The position numbers were made by a program, and so were the translations under genes. From Xenoacremonium recifei (Eukaryota > Ascomycota > Sordariomycetes > Hypocreales > Nectriaceae), in the NCBI GenBank assembly GCA_012184525.1, contig WOFQ01000040.1:248001-312000 (forward strand): 64,000 nucleotides of DNA. Direction: 5' to 3'. Below, one piece after another: positions 44,508-56,761 of this stretch. The notes beneath the pieces were generated by a model, which saw only the letters and a list, made by a program, of their open reading frames with translations, was not told the DNA's origin and made no database searches. How positions within the stretch are numbered: position 1 is the stretch's first letter; each line of letters starts with the position of its first letter.

Positions 44508-47009
44508 CATAACGTGGCAATACTGGGATGAGGCTTGTACCGATATGGCTTTGGAAACGCCTCAGAGACCTCTTCACATGAATTCAAAGTATTAATTATC
44601 ATAATTCACATTTTGATGCATGTGCTTCCGCATAAGTAAGATGGGTCGTCAACTGCGAGTCGGGTAAGCAGGGCGAGATTGGGCTACAGCCAACGAGCCA
44701 GAGCCCTCAGTTCCGTACTTGGTAGACTACTGATTTGGCACCACCATTAATGATTGGAGGAGCACTTCTTGAGAGCTAAGGACCTGGGAGAACGTGAAGA
44801 TCTTCACGATGGATCCTGAGGAGTCACAGTGTCAGTCGACAGCAGGGGCTGTCACCGTATTAGGGGACGCGATGGGAGGCGGAGATCCACTTACAAAGGC
44901 GCACACTGGACATGAGGATGTTGCTATCAATGCAGAAATCAAGATTCCGGGTTGTTCGTTGACTCATGCCTGCGTATCCCTGCTCGCATGGATTGTGCAT
45001 GTGATCCGGGGAGGGCAGCCATCAAAAGGGCCGGACTGGGGAGAGGTCTGTGACTCTTGTTACTAGCACTACACCCGGATTTCATCTCCTCGGGGTATCC
45101 CACCTTCTCCGACTAAAAAGAACTTCATGCAAGGTTTCGAGAATAGATTCACTAGTTCACTCGCAAAGCAAAATAGCAAAAAGATGCAAAAGAAAACATA
45201 CAACACCAGGTATTCGCTGGTCGTCACCGACCCAACTACTAATCCGGCGCTTCCCAGATTGACTATGGGAGAGCAGACGGGATCCCGTATTTTCTAGGAG
45301 CTATGGTCGTATGTGCTTGACTCTCGACAGAATGCGGCTCAAGACGACGGCAGAGTCGATCGCAGAGATATTCGATAATCATTTTCGAGAGTGGCATCGC
45401 TTGGAGTCTCGGTAGCCACCGTAGTGTTGGCATCGACAATTTCAGACGAGTGAATGCGATGGATCGAGGCGATATCTCTTTATCAACATAAGGCCATCCT
45501 GTTGTCAGATGGGATCTGCGTTGGTGTTTTGTACATAGTTCCAGCCAGACCCCTGAAACGCCTCGCCCAACCAACGGCCTGCAAGGCCAACCAGCCAGCC
45601 TCACCCAAGGCGAACCAAAACCTGCTTCACCATTGGACAAACCAGGCTCCGAAACAAAGGGCTAAATTTCCCGGGATTCCACAAATCCCATGCCCTCGTC
45701 TCCGGAAAACTGTCCGGACCCTTACGTACGCACACTCGCCACACCGGTCAGCCCGACACGACGACAGCTGAGCTGCACTCAGCACAGCCTCTATCACCTA
45801 GCAAATACGGCACGCCCCGTTTCCCCACGGCGTCAAGGGCGCGTGGGATGTGGTGAGATTTTGCACACGGGTGAATTTTTCAGAGTCTTTACTTTGGCTG
45901 GCTCGCCGAGTGGACACTTTCCATGGCATGGAGGGTCGGGGGATTGGAGGCGAATGCTCCCGACTGTGTGACTGGGTGATGAATGACGCAGGGGCAAAAA
46001 GAGTCACTCAGAACGAGGCGAAGCTACCTGGACTTGTCACAGGACACCTGGCTATAAGACGTTCGGGGATCACTAAGCACTGGGGTTAATAGGAGTGGCA
46101 TTCCGTCCATTTGGTACTTAAGTACAGTCAGTCTCCCGCCTTGCCGTGGCTGATCTGAAAATTCCATTCTGGGTGATATCCCTCCGAGCATCCGAAACAC
46201 AAAAGGAGCAGAGAAATCCCAAGCATACATAACGCCTCCCGTGACCCGAATCCCAAATATGCCGCTCATGACTCAGTCTTGCGGTGTCGAAAATCCCAAT
46301 CCCACTCTCCCTAGGGCCTGGGGCTTGGGCAGCAACGATGCTTTCAGGCAAGTGCGCTGTGGTTGGCCCCTGCCCCCAAGAAGCCCAGGAAGGAAGGAAG
46401 GAAGGAACTGGAAAGAAAAGAAGAAGGAAAGAACATAAGAGATATAAGCAGGCAACTCCCCCTCGTCCGAGTTCTCTCAGAGAATCTCCCCTCGACCCCA
46501 ACCTCGATCCTTCAAACACTCGCAAAGTCCAGCTTCTGCTCGATCAACCCCGTCCTCCCCCGCAGTCTCGAGTTGACACCGCTCAGCTCACACCGAAAAC
46601 ACAAACCCGAAAGGCACTTCGGCGAACCAAAGTCCTAGAAGTCTGCCTTGCGGTCCCGACAGAGCAGGCTTCTAGAAGAACTAGAGCCATCATGCACCAA
46701 CCCCTTCTCGTCCTCCCGCACCCCTGGTCGTGCAGCTCAGCTGCCCCAGCCATGGCTCAACCATGCAAATGCACTTCTCAACATCCCTGACAGCGATCCA
46801 GCCTCTGCCGAACTAATAGTCTGCGGGCCGAGAAAAACGGACCTGCGTGCCCAATGTGCTCTTCTTCACGGCAGTGGGGTGAGATCGACACGGACTGCCT
46901 GGCCCGTATTCGCCCCCCGGAGCGGACCGTCAAGGTCCACATGCTCCGGGATTACATCAGGCAGAGGGCCATTTATACTTCACCCTTCGCCTCCATATTC
47001 TGCTGATTC
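44508..47009. other. 2.5-kb gene-poor region
   Basis: No gene is recognisable. A purine-rich tract with a GGAA repeat lies at 46388-46440, followed by a C/T-rich stretch (46450-46600) like a plus-strand leader and a 33-codon ATG frame at 46692-46790. The leader-like stretch may mark a transcript, but no protein with family features follows. Confidence 0.45.
46388..46407. repeat. (GGAA)5 microsatellite
   Basis: Five perfect GGAA units inside a longer purine-rich tract. Confidence 0.85.
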
Positions 47010-47840
47010 TTATTTCTTGTAGACAATCGAACCGTCTCTGCGCTTCCGGTGCCTTTGCGGAGCCCGCATATCCTGGCTCGAGCCGGCATAGTGGCTAATG
47101 CGAGTAGACGAGGAAGACGACGCAGGTGGATACGGGTTGATGCCTCCTCGGGGCTGAGGAGCCTCGTGGTATCCCGTAGCCATTCTGTACGTTTCTTCTG
47201 TGATCAAGCGAAGCTGATAGAAGTGGTCGAGCATATAAAAGTCCGGTCGCATTGTCGACATTGGCTGTCCTTGTTGGATGTGGCTGGCGATGTGATACAT
47301 ACGATCCTCAAAGCGGGATTGTCTGTCACTACGGCTGTCACTAGGGGTATCATCACAGAACCAACAGGTACTGTGCTTAGGGTATTGATAGCCCAGATGA
47401 GCGGCGGTATGGTCGATCCAGCCTTGGACGTCTCTCGACTCGAAAGAGGCTTCGCAGTGGGTATACTGGGAAAGCTCGCATCGGAGCAGCGGGGCAAGTG
47501 TTATGTCTGGCCGTCTATCGTGCACAGCACCGTAGAGAGGAGGTGCTGTCGATATCGAACTTGTATCACCACAATCACCATCAAAGAGAGTCGATGGGAC
47601 CGTTGCTCCGCTACTCGAAGACGGCGCTTGTGAACGCCTTTGGCCTCTTGGTATCTGATCTTCAGAGAGCATCAGGGATTGTTCGTAATAGGCCGGCTGG
47701 GGTCGGCTGTAGGCGGCATACTCGTTGGACGAGCCTGCCAGCGCAAAGGCATGTGGTTGATATCCAGAGCCTCTACTCCCGCGAACACGGCTAATGCAGT
47801 TATAGATATCCGCGGGGTCGAAAGAGCTTCCCGATTGCAT
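47010..47840 (-). CDS. Degenerate zinc-finger protein of unknown function
   Basis: Single exon, 276 residues. The N-terminal ~110 residues are Ser/Tyr/Gln-rich. Two spaced, degenerate C2H2-like fingers follow: C121, C129, H144 and H148 (GWIDHTAAHLG), then C159 and C162 (STCWFCDD) with H183 and H187 (RMYHIASHI). The WIDH..H / CWFCD / HI..HI pattern recurs in mould proteins of unknown role. The C-terminus is Pro/Ser/Arg-rich, ends in a basic RHRKRRDG stretch that could be a nuclear signal, and closes with YKK. DNA binding is possible but the finger spacing is not that of classical C2H2 arrays, so protein interaction is equally likely. I know no characterised relative. Confidence 0.7.
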   Translation of the reverse strand: MQSGSSFDPADIYNCISRVRGSRGSGYQPHAFALAGSSNEYAAYSRPQPAYYEQSLMLSEDQIPRGQRRSQAPSSSSGATVPSTLFDGDCGDTSSISTAPPLYGAVHDRRPDITLAPLLRCELSQYTHCEASFESRDVQGWIDHTAAHLGYQYPKHSTCWFCDDTPSDSRSDRQSRFEDRMYHIASHIQQGQPMSTMRPDFYMLDHFYQLRLITEETYRMATGYHEAPQPRGGINPYPPASSSSSTRISHYAGSSQDMRAPQRHRKRRDGSIVYKK

Positions 47841-50800
47841 CGTGTCAAGCTTATCACGCTCGCAAAGTGAAGTGGAGGGTCAACGATAATGGAGCGGAGA
47901 TGATTGCTCAGGTGTCGGAACGTAATCTTTGGACTAAGGGGCTGACGCGCGAAGTGTAGGACAACCGACAAGTGTACTGTGGCTCTGACCTAGGCCTTGC
48001 TTGCTCGAGCCGGAACTTGCGGCTTGTCGAAAGTTCGTGGTGCTGATCAACAGCTGGGAAGCTCGTCGCGCAGAGGGCTGTAGTTCGGCTGCGCTCAGCC
48101 TGACAGGGGTGTAGAGGGGCAGGGGCAGATGAAGACCAGGGAAGACTTGACTCCCAGAATGCAAAAAATATGCTCTGTCCAGCAGCTTGCAAGTGCAGTT
48201 GGGGTCAGAGGCTATTGTTCTCCAGATGCTTGGGGCTGGTGGAAGTATAGAGGGGTTGAAGTAAAGGTAAGTGAAAGCGGGAGACGTCTTACTTATTACT
48301 CCTAGAGCGCTGGGCATCCACACCATCATCAGAAGCTCCGGGACTGGCACACGCATAGGACTCTCCATCGGCCGGGGGGCCTTGAGCCCTGCGATCCGCC
48401 CTCCTCTAGATTGGCGAAGCGACTCCCAACGTCCACGAGTCCTAGGATACTCGTACGCGTCCGACCGTCGATTCTTCCCGACTCGGTGGTCGTCTCCGGA
48501 ACGGACCTGCAGACCAAAGTTCCTTATTCGAATTCACGCTGGACGAGATATCTCTCAAGCCCCTGGTACTGTTTCTTTGTTGGCCCGCAAATCCATCGAC
48601 TCATAGATGTCTTACAACGACTCCGTGCAACACGAGCTAAAAACGCACACGTCGGCCGTCCGCAAGGTCACCTCCGAGGAACCAGGATCGATTGGAGGAG
48701 GAAGAGACAAGGGGGAGGAGCCCTTTGGGATGGCTTGTCTCTGGATGGCAGCTCCAGTGGATGGATGTTAGTGGTCCCGACCATCTTGCGGGGGCCGAGA
48801 ATTGTTCTGATGGCACTCAAGCTCCGCTGCCTCACCAGCAACACATGCGAAATCCAGGTACTGGCCAAGCAAGGCGGTGTGACGAGTGATGAGAGACCTG
48901 ATAGCTCCGGATAGGCCGGGCATGACGGTTTTCCACCTCAATTCTCGTCTTCCAGCTGGCGGACTCGCATGCCTCCAACGGCCGTGGAGGTCTAGACCCA
49001 CGGTGTCAACCTGCAGCCCTGGAGTCCCCAGACACCACGGCAGCAAGCAGCGAAGGGAAGGATGGAAGATCGGGGGACTGGAAACACCCTGACGATTGCG
49101 GCTCAAAAGCTCTCCTCCCCACCCTCCCAAGACTGATCCCCACACGTACACCAAGCTCGTCGGGAAGCGAAGCGCCTAGGATGACTCAAGATCTAGGCAG
49201 ATGTCGCTTCTGTTGGCAAAGGGATCGCGGGTTTCGGGTTCACACGAGAGCAAACCGGTGAATCAGGCCATCGCCATTGGATCGACTCTCGGAATGCCCT
49301 GGGAACGAAGAGGGGGTACCCGTTACCATCACTCGTCCGTGTTCACGGGTGTGTTCAGCGCGTGCGTGACAGCCGAGCAGGGAAGTGCATGCAGGATGGT
49401 TCCATCAGCCCTATAGGGATACAGACAGGTGGGAGTCATGGACGTCGTTTCAGGGTCATGGGAATGCAGGACCATGTCCTATGGTACGTTTGGCGCCGAG
49501 TCCCTTCGAATCATCCGAGGACAATCCCTTGTTTTGGTGCGTGCAACATGCGTGAAGGCACCGAGAGTTCCAGCTCTGAAGGGACGGATGGCTCGATGAC
49601 TGCTATCACGCAGCGGACTATCTCCAGCGAGAGGGGCTCCCCGGATATCCTCCCCAATGATTGCCATCGGCTGACGGCTCTTCCGATACAGTGCGGAGTA
49701 TTTTCAGCTGGCATTGACACTCGCTGTCGCGCTAGACGGGTACCAAGTCGAATACCCAACGTATGTATGTCTGGCACTTTTACTTATGCAGCCCAAAGCT
49801 GGCGGCACAGAGGATCGTCGATCAACTTTAGGGACTCGTGTGCCTGTGAACCCTCACTCACAGAGGGCTATTTTGGGCGCCGCCCAGGGGTCTAGCGCAA
49901 AACTGAGCGGGTGTTGACGCTATAGCCGATAACCTACTCTAAATCATCTGCCGTCGATTAGGCACCGCACGAGCTTCGATTGCACAGATGAGCCTGGGCG
50001 ATATGCCGGACATCCGAGATACAGGCTTCACTTGGTTTGCACGGCTCCTTTCGACACATGCTGGTCTCGATCCCAGCGACCCTAGGTGGTTTTGCACCGT
50101 GATGCACGGCCCCCATTCTCCCAGGATGACTGCATTCGAGCACTGCATTTCACGATAATGCTGGCCCAGTAATGATGTCACTTCGATCCGACTGACCTAG
50201 AGGAGTTGAGGATAAGTAGCGAGCTCGTCGTACGCGGGGGGCTAGATCCGTGGGGGGAACGCACTTCTAGGGCTGCAGGACAAGGTGCACTTTCGTCAGC
50301 ATCACATGGCCGTGAATTCGACGGCTTGGGCCTGCCACGTATCCGCTGCGTCTGGGCAGAAGGAGGGGAACCGGTTCGTGCTGCGAATAGCAACGCGTCA
50401 GTCGACCAACCTTCGGACTCGCCGATGTTAAGACATTGCTTTTTATGCGCCTGTCTAAGCTGCCTGCGTAGGTATCTATCTACATACGTATGGGGGGTTC
50501 TTGGCATGGTACTTTGTTCGTGGCTGGCCGGGACTGGTCTGTCTGCAACTTCCCGGTGCGCCGGATACAATGTCACCCTCCTCCTCCTCCCTCCCGCTCC
50601 CGCTCCCGCTCTCTGTTCGTCAAACCAACGCAAAGGGAATTCTTCAGCCTTACGATGGAGCACCAATTCCTCGATCGCCGGGGCTGGTTGGTGCAGAACG
50701 GCCGTCAGCGCTCTTGTGACGTTGGGTCCGGGGAAGTGGAGTCGATAGGGGTCGGCACGGAGCGTTATAGACCGGCGGAGGGCGCTGGGGCCTCTGATCT

Positions 50801-51028
50801 GAGCCTGCCGGAGGGTCGTTACTTTAGTCATGGTTGTCTATTCCAACCGTTTGTCATCCGGTGTCATGTACACACTGGGAATCCAAGGGGTATCGTTTCT
50901 TCGTTGCTGCATCCGATGATGCTGCACAGCATTCGTGAGGTCGTGCGTGTGATGCCCCTGACTTTCAGGGGGCGTATCGTTCTTCTCCTGGTAGGTCTCA
51001 GCGTAGCCTGCGTCCCTTTCAGACATCC
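47841..51028. other. 3.2-kb gene-poor region
   Basis: No gene is recognised. Open frames of 100-217 codons exist on both strands (47934-48368 minus, 50178-50831 minus, 50206-50748 plus), but they mirror one another, have no domain, and lack consistent splice partners. Confidence 0.45.
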
Positions 51029-52625
51029 TTACTCAGGACTGCAAAGCACCCGCGCCTTAACAATAACGTTTCGATACTGCAAATGGCCGCCATTCTCATC
51101 GCCGTGCTTAATGACGCCGGGGAAGGCCACACAGCAGATCTCCCGCCCGCCCAGCGCATCCTCATCCTCCCCGCCCAGGTCCTCCATAGTCTCCGGCTCG
51201 AACATGACCTGCTGGTGCGGCAGGATAGGCGGCATGAGCACTTTGAGCACGGCCTTTTGCGTGCGGAGCAGCCGCGCCAGTTCCACTGAGTTGTTGATGA
51301 GGACGCGCAGGGCGGTATCGCGGGCGGGGGTTGGGGCCACGTTGGTGAGGGGTGTGAGGAGCGTGTTGATGCGGGATATGACGCGCTCGGTGAAGCTGGC
51401 TGTCGAGGTGGTGAGGTGGGAGGGGGCCTCGCGGCGGAGGAGGGTGAGGGTTGAGGAGCGCCACTGGTTGATGGGCTCGTCGGAGGATGCTGTGTGGTTG
51501 GTCAGCTTGTTATCCTGTTGTCATGACTGCCCCTGCTGACAGACGTCTGGGGAAGAGCATCGTACCGAATTCTGACAGCATCCTCTCCATCTGCCGGAAC
51601 TGCTGCGTTTGTTCGTCTGAGAGTCCTACAAAGTAGGCATCGAAGACCATCTCGACTAATATCCGCGAGACGACGGCCTGCAGCAGATGCACCTTGGCGG
51701 TCTGCGCGAGCTCCTCGTACATGGGGACCAACTCGTTAAGTTCTGCGAGAGTAGCTTCGTCTAGGGCGTCCAAGTCTGTTTCTCCCGTTAGCAATTTGTA
51801 CAATTGAAATGTCCCGGGAAGGCAGAGGGGAAACGTACTCAGCTTCGCCTTACGAAAGTTCACAATCACCCAGTTCTGTAACCCATTCCCCAACCGCGTC
51901 ATGCCATCCCCAAAAACCTCATCGCTCGTCTGCCCATCCGTCCGCGTGCTCGTGCTCACCCACTCCTTCAGCCCACGCACCTGCGCCCTCAACCTGCGCA
52001 GCTCGTCATCCCGCTCGGCCAGTTCTCGCCGCAGCACCTCCCAGCCATCTCGCAGCTCGTCCCGCTCGGCCTCCCGCACGTCGATCTCGTTGCGCAGCAG
52101 ACGCAGCTCGGTGTCGGTGCGCAGGAACGTGGTGTTGAGGGCGCTGTACTTGGCCTGCCAGAAGGTGGTCGTCTCGGACTCGGTCTGGCTCAGCTTGTCA
52201 AGCTGGCGGTGGAACTCGCGCTCCATGACGGCCATGTCGCGCTCCAGAAAGGCGATTCTATCGTCTCGCGAGCGCAGGGCCGCATCGCGGGAGGCAGATC
52301 GCGCTGCAGCAGCATCCTTCCGCTCGCTGCTGCGCTTGTCCTTGTCCTTGCGGGCGTGCTTCTCGGCGGGCGTGCGCTCCTTGTCCTTGAGCGAGCCGCT
52401 GCGGGAGGAGGACGAGGGGGCGGTGATGCCGGCGCTGGCGGAGGCGTCCTTGTCGGTGCTGCTGGGCTCGGGGGCGTCTTCGGCGGTGGAAGCGCTGGGG
52501 ATGGCGACGCGGGGGGGCGGTGCGGGCATGCTGTTGCGGTTGGCGAGGCGGGCCGAGGTTGGGCTGGTGGAGGTTGAGACGGGGCGGCGCTTCTCGGAGG
52601 TGTTCATGGTGGAGGAGGAGCTCAT
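51029..52625 (-). CDS. Coiled-coil conserved fungal protein
   Basis: Three exons, 52625-51839, 51775-51566 and 51489-51029; 485 residues. The N-terminus (about 1-110) is Ser/Pro/Lys-rich and disordered. A long charged coiled coil covers about 120-222. The helical C-terminal domain (about 240-460) includes LAELNELVPMYEEL and HLLQAVVSRILVEMVFDAYFVGLSDEQ, which I recall from uncharacterised Pezizomycotina proteins; no catalytic residues are apparent. I chose the ATG at 52625 over an in-frame one at 52802 because the intervening residues look like translated leader. The first intron (63 bp) is a multiple of three without stops; skipping its removal would add 21 residues. The second is 76 bp. The last exon encodes an acidic DLGGEDEDALGG loop. 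Role unknown. Confidence 0.8.
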
Positions 52626-53515
52626 GATGGGAAGGGAAGCTCGTGAGGCGTGTCTTGGCGATGTCTTGGACAGGTGTCGAGGGTCGTCAGGTCGTGATGG
52701 CGGGGTCGGAGGCCAGACGGAGCTGGTTCGGCATGGTGGCTGGCAGACGACGAGCTCTGTAAGCAGAGATGTGGGATGTGCTGTCCAGCAAGAGTCGTTC
52801 AATCTGGTGCAATGGTGCCGAGAGCTGGTCGTCTGAGCTGGAGATGGGCAAGATGTTGGAGTTGACGTTGTTTGCTGACTGCAAGTGAGGCTCAGCTCCC
52901 GTGATATCCATGCGCCGGCTAAGTCGGTGCCTGCTGCTGGCCCACTGTTAGGCGCTCAGCGATGGCGGGCGCTGTAGGCTAGCTGCAGCCACTAAAGCGG
53001 TGAGCGGAACCGCCACTGGAAGGAAGCAGAAGGCATCTAAGTCTCTACCGGAGCAGCCCACTCCGTTCGTTGCAATCTATGCTCCGAGATGGCTTCATTA
53101 TGCACCATGCTTTGATCTTGGCAAGATAAGCCTTTAATCTTAATATTTGATTGCCAAAAATGCACAAATTACCATGCATATGTGCAATGCCAAGCCTAAC
53201 CAGGAAATCTTCACAGGATGATATGTTGAAGCCTGTGGTGCTGTGATAGTGCGTAATGGTGTTAAAGTCTGACGGACCGCAAGCATGTGTAAGATCTAGA
53301 TATCACCATCAATCAAAAGGTGGTTGCCTCCATTAGACTTCCATGACTGCATGTCATATGGCACTTCGCCTCCCTCCCATGACCAGCCATAATGACACTC
53401 GCCCTTTGTCTCAACACCAACTTATCCTGCTGCCTGTATAACTTCTTTCACCACTCCAGGCTTATCCAGACAGGAAGCTCCCAAAGCGAGGGCCGCGTCA
53501 TGATACATGTCCGCT
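52626..53515. other. Spacer, no gene recognised
   Basis: Upstream region of the coiled-coil gene and 3' flank of the ASCC1-like gene; AT-rich from about 53080 to 53350. Nothing else is seen. Confidence 0.5.
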
Positions 53516-54229
53516 TTACAAATCAACCTCGGCCTCAACTTCGTATGCCTCATCATCCGTGCCTGGAATCTTCTTCGCGCCCATCCGATATATCGCAATC
53601 CTGTCGACCACCATGTCCTCCATCCACACGTAATCCTCGTACCGACTGATAATGTCCCGCCCGTCTAGTGTCAGCCTCTCCCGCCGTTTCCCGCGTTGTC
53701 CTGTGCTCCGTACATAGACGGTGTTGATGATGGTAGCATGGAGCAGCAGTGGTCGGTTCTCCTCTTTCAGGAGCCCTGCGTTCAAAAATGCAGCTCTGAT
53801 AGTCTCGCAAAACCGGTACAAAATACCGTCTTCGTCACGTGGCGGTGCGTAGAAGACTGATGCTTTTGACGCTGCCCCTATGGCGTGAAGACCCTGGAGG
53901 GTGATTGCCAGCTTTGCTCCCTCGGCAACAGTCTTCGAAGTTCCAGCTCCAAGGGCGCTGGCAGCACTAGCTTCTCTTGCTCTTGAAAGCAGCTCACTGT
54001 ATGGCAAACTCTTGAGCAGCGCCACAGCTTGGCTTAGAACCTCCTCACTTTTCAAGCTCATCACTCCCAGCGTCAGATGCAGTGTTCCCAACGGACGGAC
54101 GGCATCCTGTGGAATTGCGAAGCTCAGGGGACTCGTGACGTCGTTGCGAAACGAGGCAAGAGTTCGGGCCAACTGTGAACTTTTCAAAGGAATACACAGA
54201 AAGTGCGTCAGAGGTGCTTCGCGCGGCAT
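53516..54229 (-). CDS. ASCC1/AKAP7-like 2H phosphoesterase
   Basis: Single exon of 237 residues. The two catalytic HxT motifs of the 2H phosphoesterase superfamily are present: HLTLGV (H51, T53) and HATIINT (H164, T166). The start THFLCIPL, the RPLGTLHLTLGVM context, and the ending with DYVWMEDMVVDRIAIYRMGAKKI match the AKAP7 nuclear-localisation-signal domain found in ASCC1. Human ASCC1 is a subunit of a complex in alkylation repair and transcription; fungal versions lack the KH domain, as does this one, and their activity (perhaps on RNA 2',3' cyclic ends) is not settled. No intron is needed. Confidence 0.88.
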   Translation of the reverse strand: MPREAPLTHFLCIPLKSSQLARTLASFRNDVTSPLSFAIPQDAVRPLGTLHLTLGVMSLKSEEVLSQAVALLKSLPYSELLSRAREASAASALGAGTSKTVAEGAKLAITLQGLHAIGAASKASVFYAPPRDEDGILYRFCETIRAAFLNAGLLKEENRPLLLHATIINTVYVRSTGQRGKRRERLTLDGRDIISRYEDYVWMEDMVVDRIAIYRMGAKKIPGTDDEAYEVEAEVDL

Positions 54230-55620
54230 GTTGTTTAACAGTAGAGTTCTTCTAACGGTTCGTCAAAAGACCTCTCTCTCGAGAGGATGCTGCTAAGTGA
54301 TGGTCTAGAATCTCGTAGGTACAGATCTAGACTCTCAGTCTGTAGATGCTCGAACTTCGCTCTATAAGCTAGTGGAATTAGCACGGGGAAAGAGAGCTGC
54401 ACGACATAAACCCAAGCCTCAACATGAAGAATATTGTGTCTGTGTACGACAAATCTGCATCAATCCTCCATAGATACTCGCACATTAGACGGTTCATGGA
54501 GGACAACATGCTGCACACGACCGCAAAATCGTTCGATTTCCAAGGATGACCTTTCACGAAACAAGCCAAGGGCCTTCGTCGAATTGCAGAGCCCTATTGA
54601 GTATACTCCAGAGTACGCTTACATGGTAGGCGGCGGATAGAGTCCGTCCGGTGCATAAAGTCGACGGCAGACATAGAAGCATATAGCCAATAAAAGGAAA
54701 CCCACCTACCTCTATGGAGAAAAGAAAAATGAGTATAAGCCTTCGCGGGGGTCGCGAGCGGTTGAAGTCGTTGAGGGTAAGCATTTACTCGGACGGATGA
54801 TGTCAGGTCGAAGTCTGCGTCTGCCTGTTCTGGAGATAATTCGAGGCAAACAAATTGTTACCCCACATTGGCCATACATGGGTAGGTAGGTACATTCACG
54901 AACTTTGGTTCCATAAGCTGAGCCTGATTGCCGCCTATGTCCAATTCAATGCGAATGAAATGCGACTTTTCAACCTATTCTCCGACGACAACGGAAAGAC
55001 AGAAACAAAACACCGGGCCATGCACGAAACATCACTCGAATCGAACCGATCAGTAGAAGAACCACAGAGCCCGCCTACAATCATAATCAAGGCCATGTGC
55101 TTCAAGGTCATGACAACGCCTCCCGAGATGCTTGTCCGAACTTCGCTTTTGATTTGCTGATAGTTCTACATGGCCCTGCCAGGCTGAACAACAACGGGAA
55201 TATCAACCTCGGCCGACCCAATGTGGATTGCGCAGCGCACCTCAGTGCGAGATATTGTGCCCTGCCTCGTCGTCCGTAGACGCCCGTTCGATCTTTACTC
55301 AGCTCGAACTTTCTTTTCAGCCTTCTTCTCGCCAGTCGTAAATCCAGGAGTGCTGCCTCTGACTCCTCGACCGTCTCTAGTAAGACCTCGTTTTTTTTTC
55401 GTTTTCGTCGTATATAGCAGTAATAAGAACAGCAGCTGGGTATGTGAGAGTATGAAGATGGTTGTGTGACAAGGAAGAGGTAGCCCAGGCCTTCATAAGA
55501 GCTACTAGTCGTTGAGCTGACAATGTTCGCTGGATTCGTCCGCAGCCATGATTTCTAATGCTGTGGTCGAGTCCCGTGACAGAGCCATCGTTCGAAGTAT
55601 GTCGAAAGTCTAATCAACCA
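54230..55620. other. Spacer, no gene recognised
   Basis: Upstream region of the ASCC1-like gene and the long 3' flank of the Ypd1 gene. AT-rich; short open frames only. Confidence 0.5.
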
Positions 55621-56298
55621 CTAAACTTCCATGTCTGGAAATCTCTTTGCATAGTAATTCTTGAGGAACTGTTCAGCATCGGTGAAGTCTGACTTGACCA
55701 CGTCAAGAGCCTCCGCAATGCGTTGCAGGCAGAGGTCACTGTCTGGCTCTTCTGATCCGTCCTCGTTTTCGAGCTTGCCGTACCGCTGGATCTTTTCGCA
55801 GCCGTCACGAACCTTGACGAGACCTAGTGTGGCGGAGGAGCCTTTGAGGAAATGGCCGAGCTCCGAAAGTCGCAGGAGATCCTTCTCTTCACTGTTTGGG
55901 GAAGAAGTTGACAGTTAGCTACATGATCATCAAGAGTTTGGCGCTTACTATGCACGGTGTACGGATGCCCTTCTTTATCCTCGGTTCCAAGGAAGTTGAT
56001 GCGAAAGGTGGCAAAGCGAAGCTAAGCATAGCTCCGGGGGTGGGCAAACTCACAGAGCGGCGTCCATAGAGTCAAAGGTCTCCTTTGCTTGATCAAAGAA
56101 GCCCGTGACGATAGAGAGGCTGAACTCGCAGTCATCAGGCTCGTCCATCTCGAGAATTTGGCTGAAGGTTTCCATGTCGATGCCATCTCCGAGGAGATCC
56201 TCCGCCTACAAGCTCGCGTCAGTCTGGGATTCGGACTGTGAGGAGCGCATCGCGCAAAGGGGCACAGGAGGAAGCACCTTTTCTTCTGTGGGCGACAT
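55621..56298 (-). CDS. YPD1: Histidine phosphotransfer protein Ypd1
   Basis: Three exons, 56298-56278, 56205-56054 and 55891-55621, give 147 residues. The first exon is only seven codons; its intron (72 bp, GTGCTT..TGTAG) must be removed because reading through meets a stop. The second intron is long for this locus (162 bp, GTGAGT..AACAG). The HPt core is unmistakable: ETFSQILEMDEPD, then ELGHFLKGSSATLGLVKV with phosphoacceptor His71, followed by VRDGCEKIQRYG. Ypd1 relays phosphate from hybrid histidine kinases to the Ssk1 and Skn7 response regulators, controlling the HOG osmotic and oxidative stress pathway in cytosol and nucleus. An acidic insert (ENEDGSEEPDSD) lies between the last two helices. 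Moulds normally have one such gene, usually essential. Confidence 0.93.
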
Positions 56299-56731
56299 TC
56301 TGGTCGTTGTTCGAGGAGGGAAGAAATCGGACCAGAACGAAGTCGTATCGATCGTGTGTTCAAGACTTGCGGTGCTGCACTCTCACGATGGAGGGGCAAG
56401 CTAGAGGGAGTGGGATGGAGAGGGGCGGCTGTGGTGGTAGGCAAGGTCAAGGTCGCTAAGCGTCGGTGACGACACACAGAAGGGAGCAGAGCTGGAGCCC
56501 GCTGAACGCCCTAGAGAGGCCGAGAAATAAGGCGGGCCGCGGTGTGGAGCGACCAGGTCGAGGTTGAGGGGTGTGATGGACAAGGAGTCGAGCTGTCTCT
56601 GAACGGACGGATGGTGGTATCCCGTAATCTGCTGAGACCTGGTTAGGATTCGCAGATGAAGGGACAATGTGATGCGCTGGGTGAGGAATCGCAGTGGGGG
56701 GTGGGGGGGGAGAAGGAAGGTGATGATGCCC

Positions 56732-56761
56732 GGCAAGGCAAGGCAAGGCAAGGCAAGGCAG
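56732..56761. repeat. (GGCAA)n microsatellite
   Basis: About six GGCAA units, continuing imperfectly as GGGCA/CAGGGCA to about 56780. Confidence 0.85.

Noticed and set aside
47934..48368. Possible upstream exon of the zinc-finger gene
   Set aside because: Hydrophobic and Pro-rich reading with no splice phase that links it convincingly to 47840, whose ATG already gives a plausible protein.
50490..51539. 349-codon plus-strand frame
   Set aside because: Low-complexity start, no domain, and its end overlaps the well-supported minus-strand exon at 51029-51489.
51901..52836. 311-codon plus-strand frame opposite the coiled-coil gene
   Set aside because: Its Ser/Arg-rich sequence is the reverse reading of the charged coiled-coil codons; the minus-strand gene has splice-consistent exons.
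55614..55808. 64-codon minus-strand frame ending at 55614
   Set aside because: It is in a different phase from the Ypd1 HPt exon that covers the same bases.
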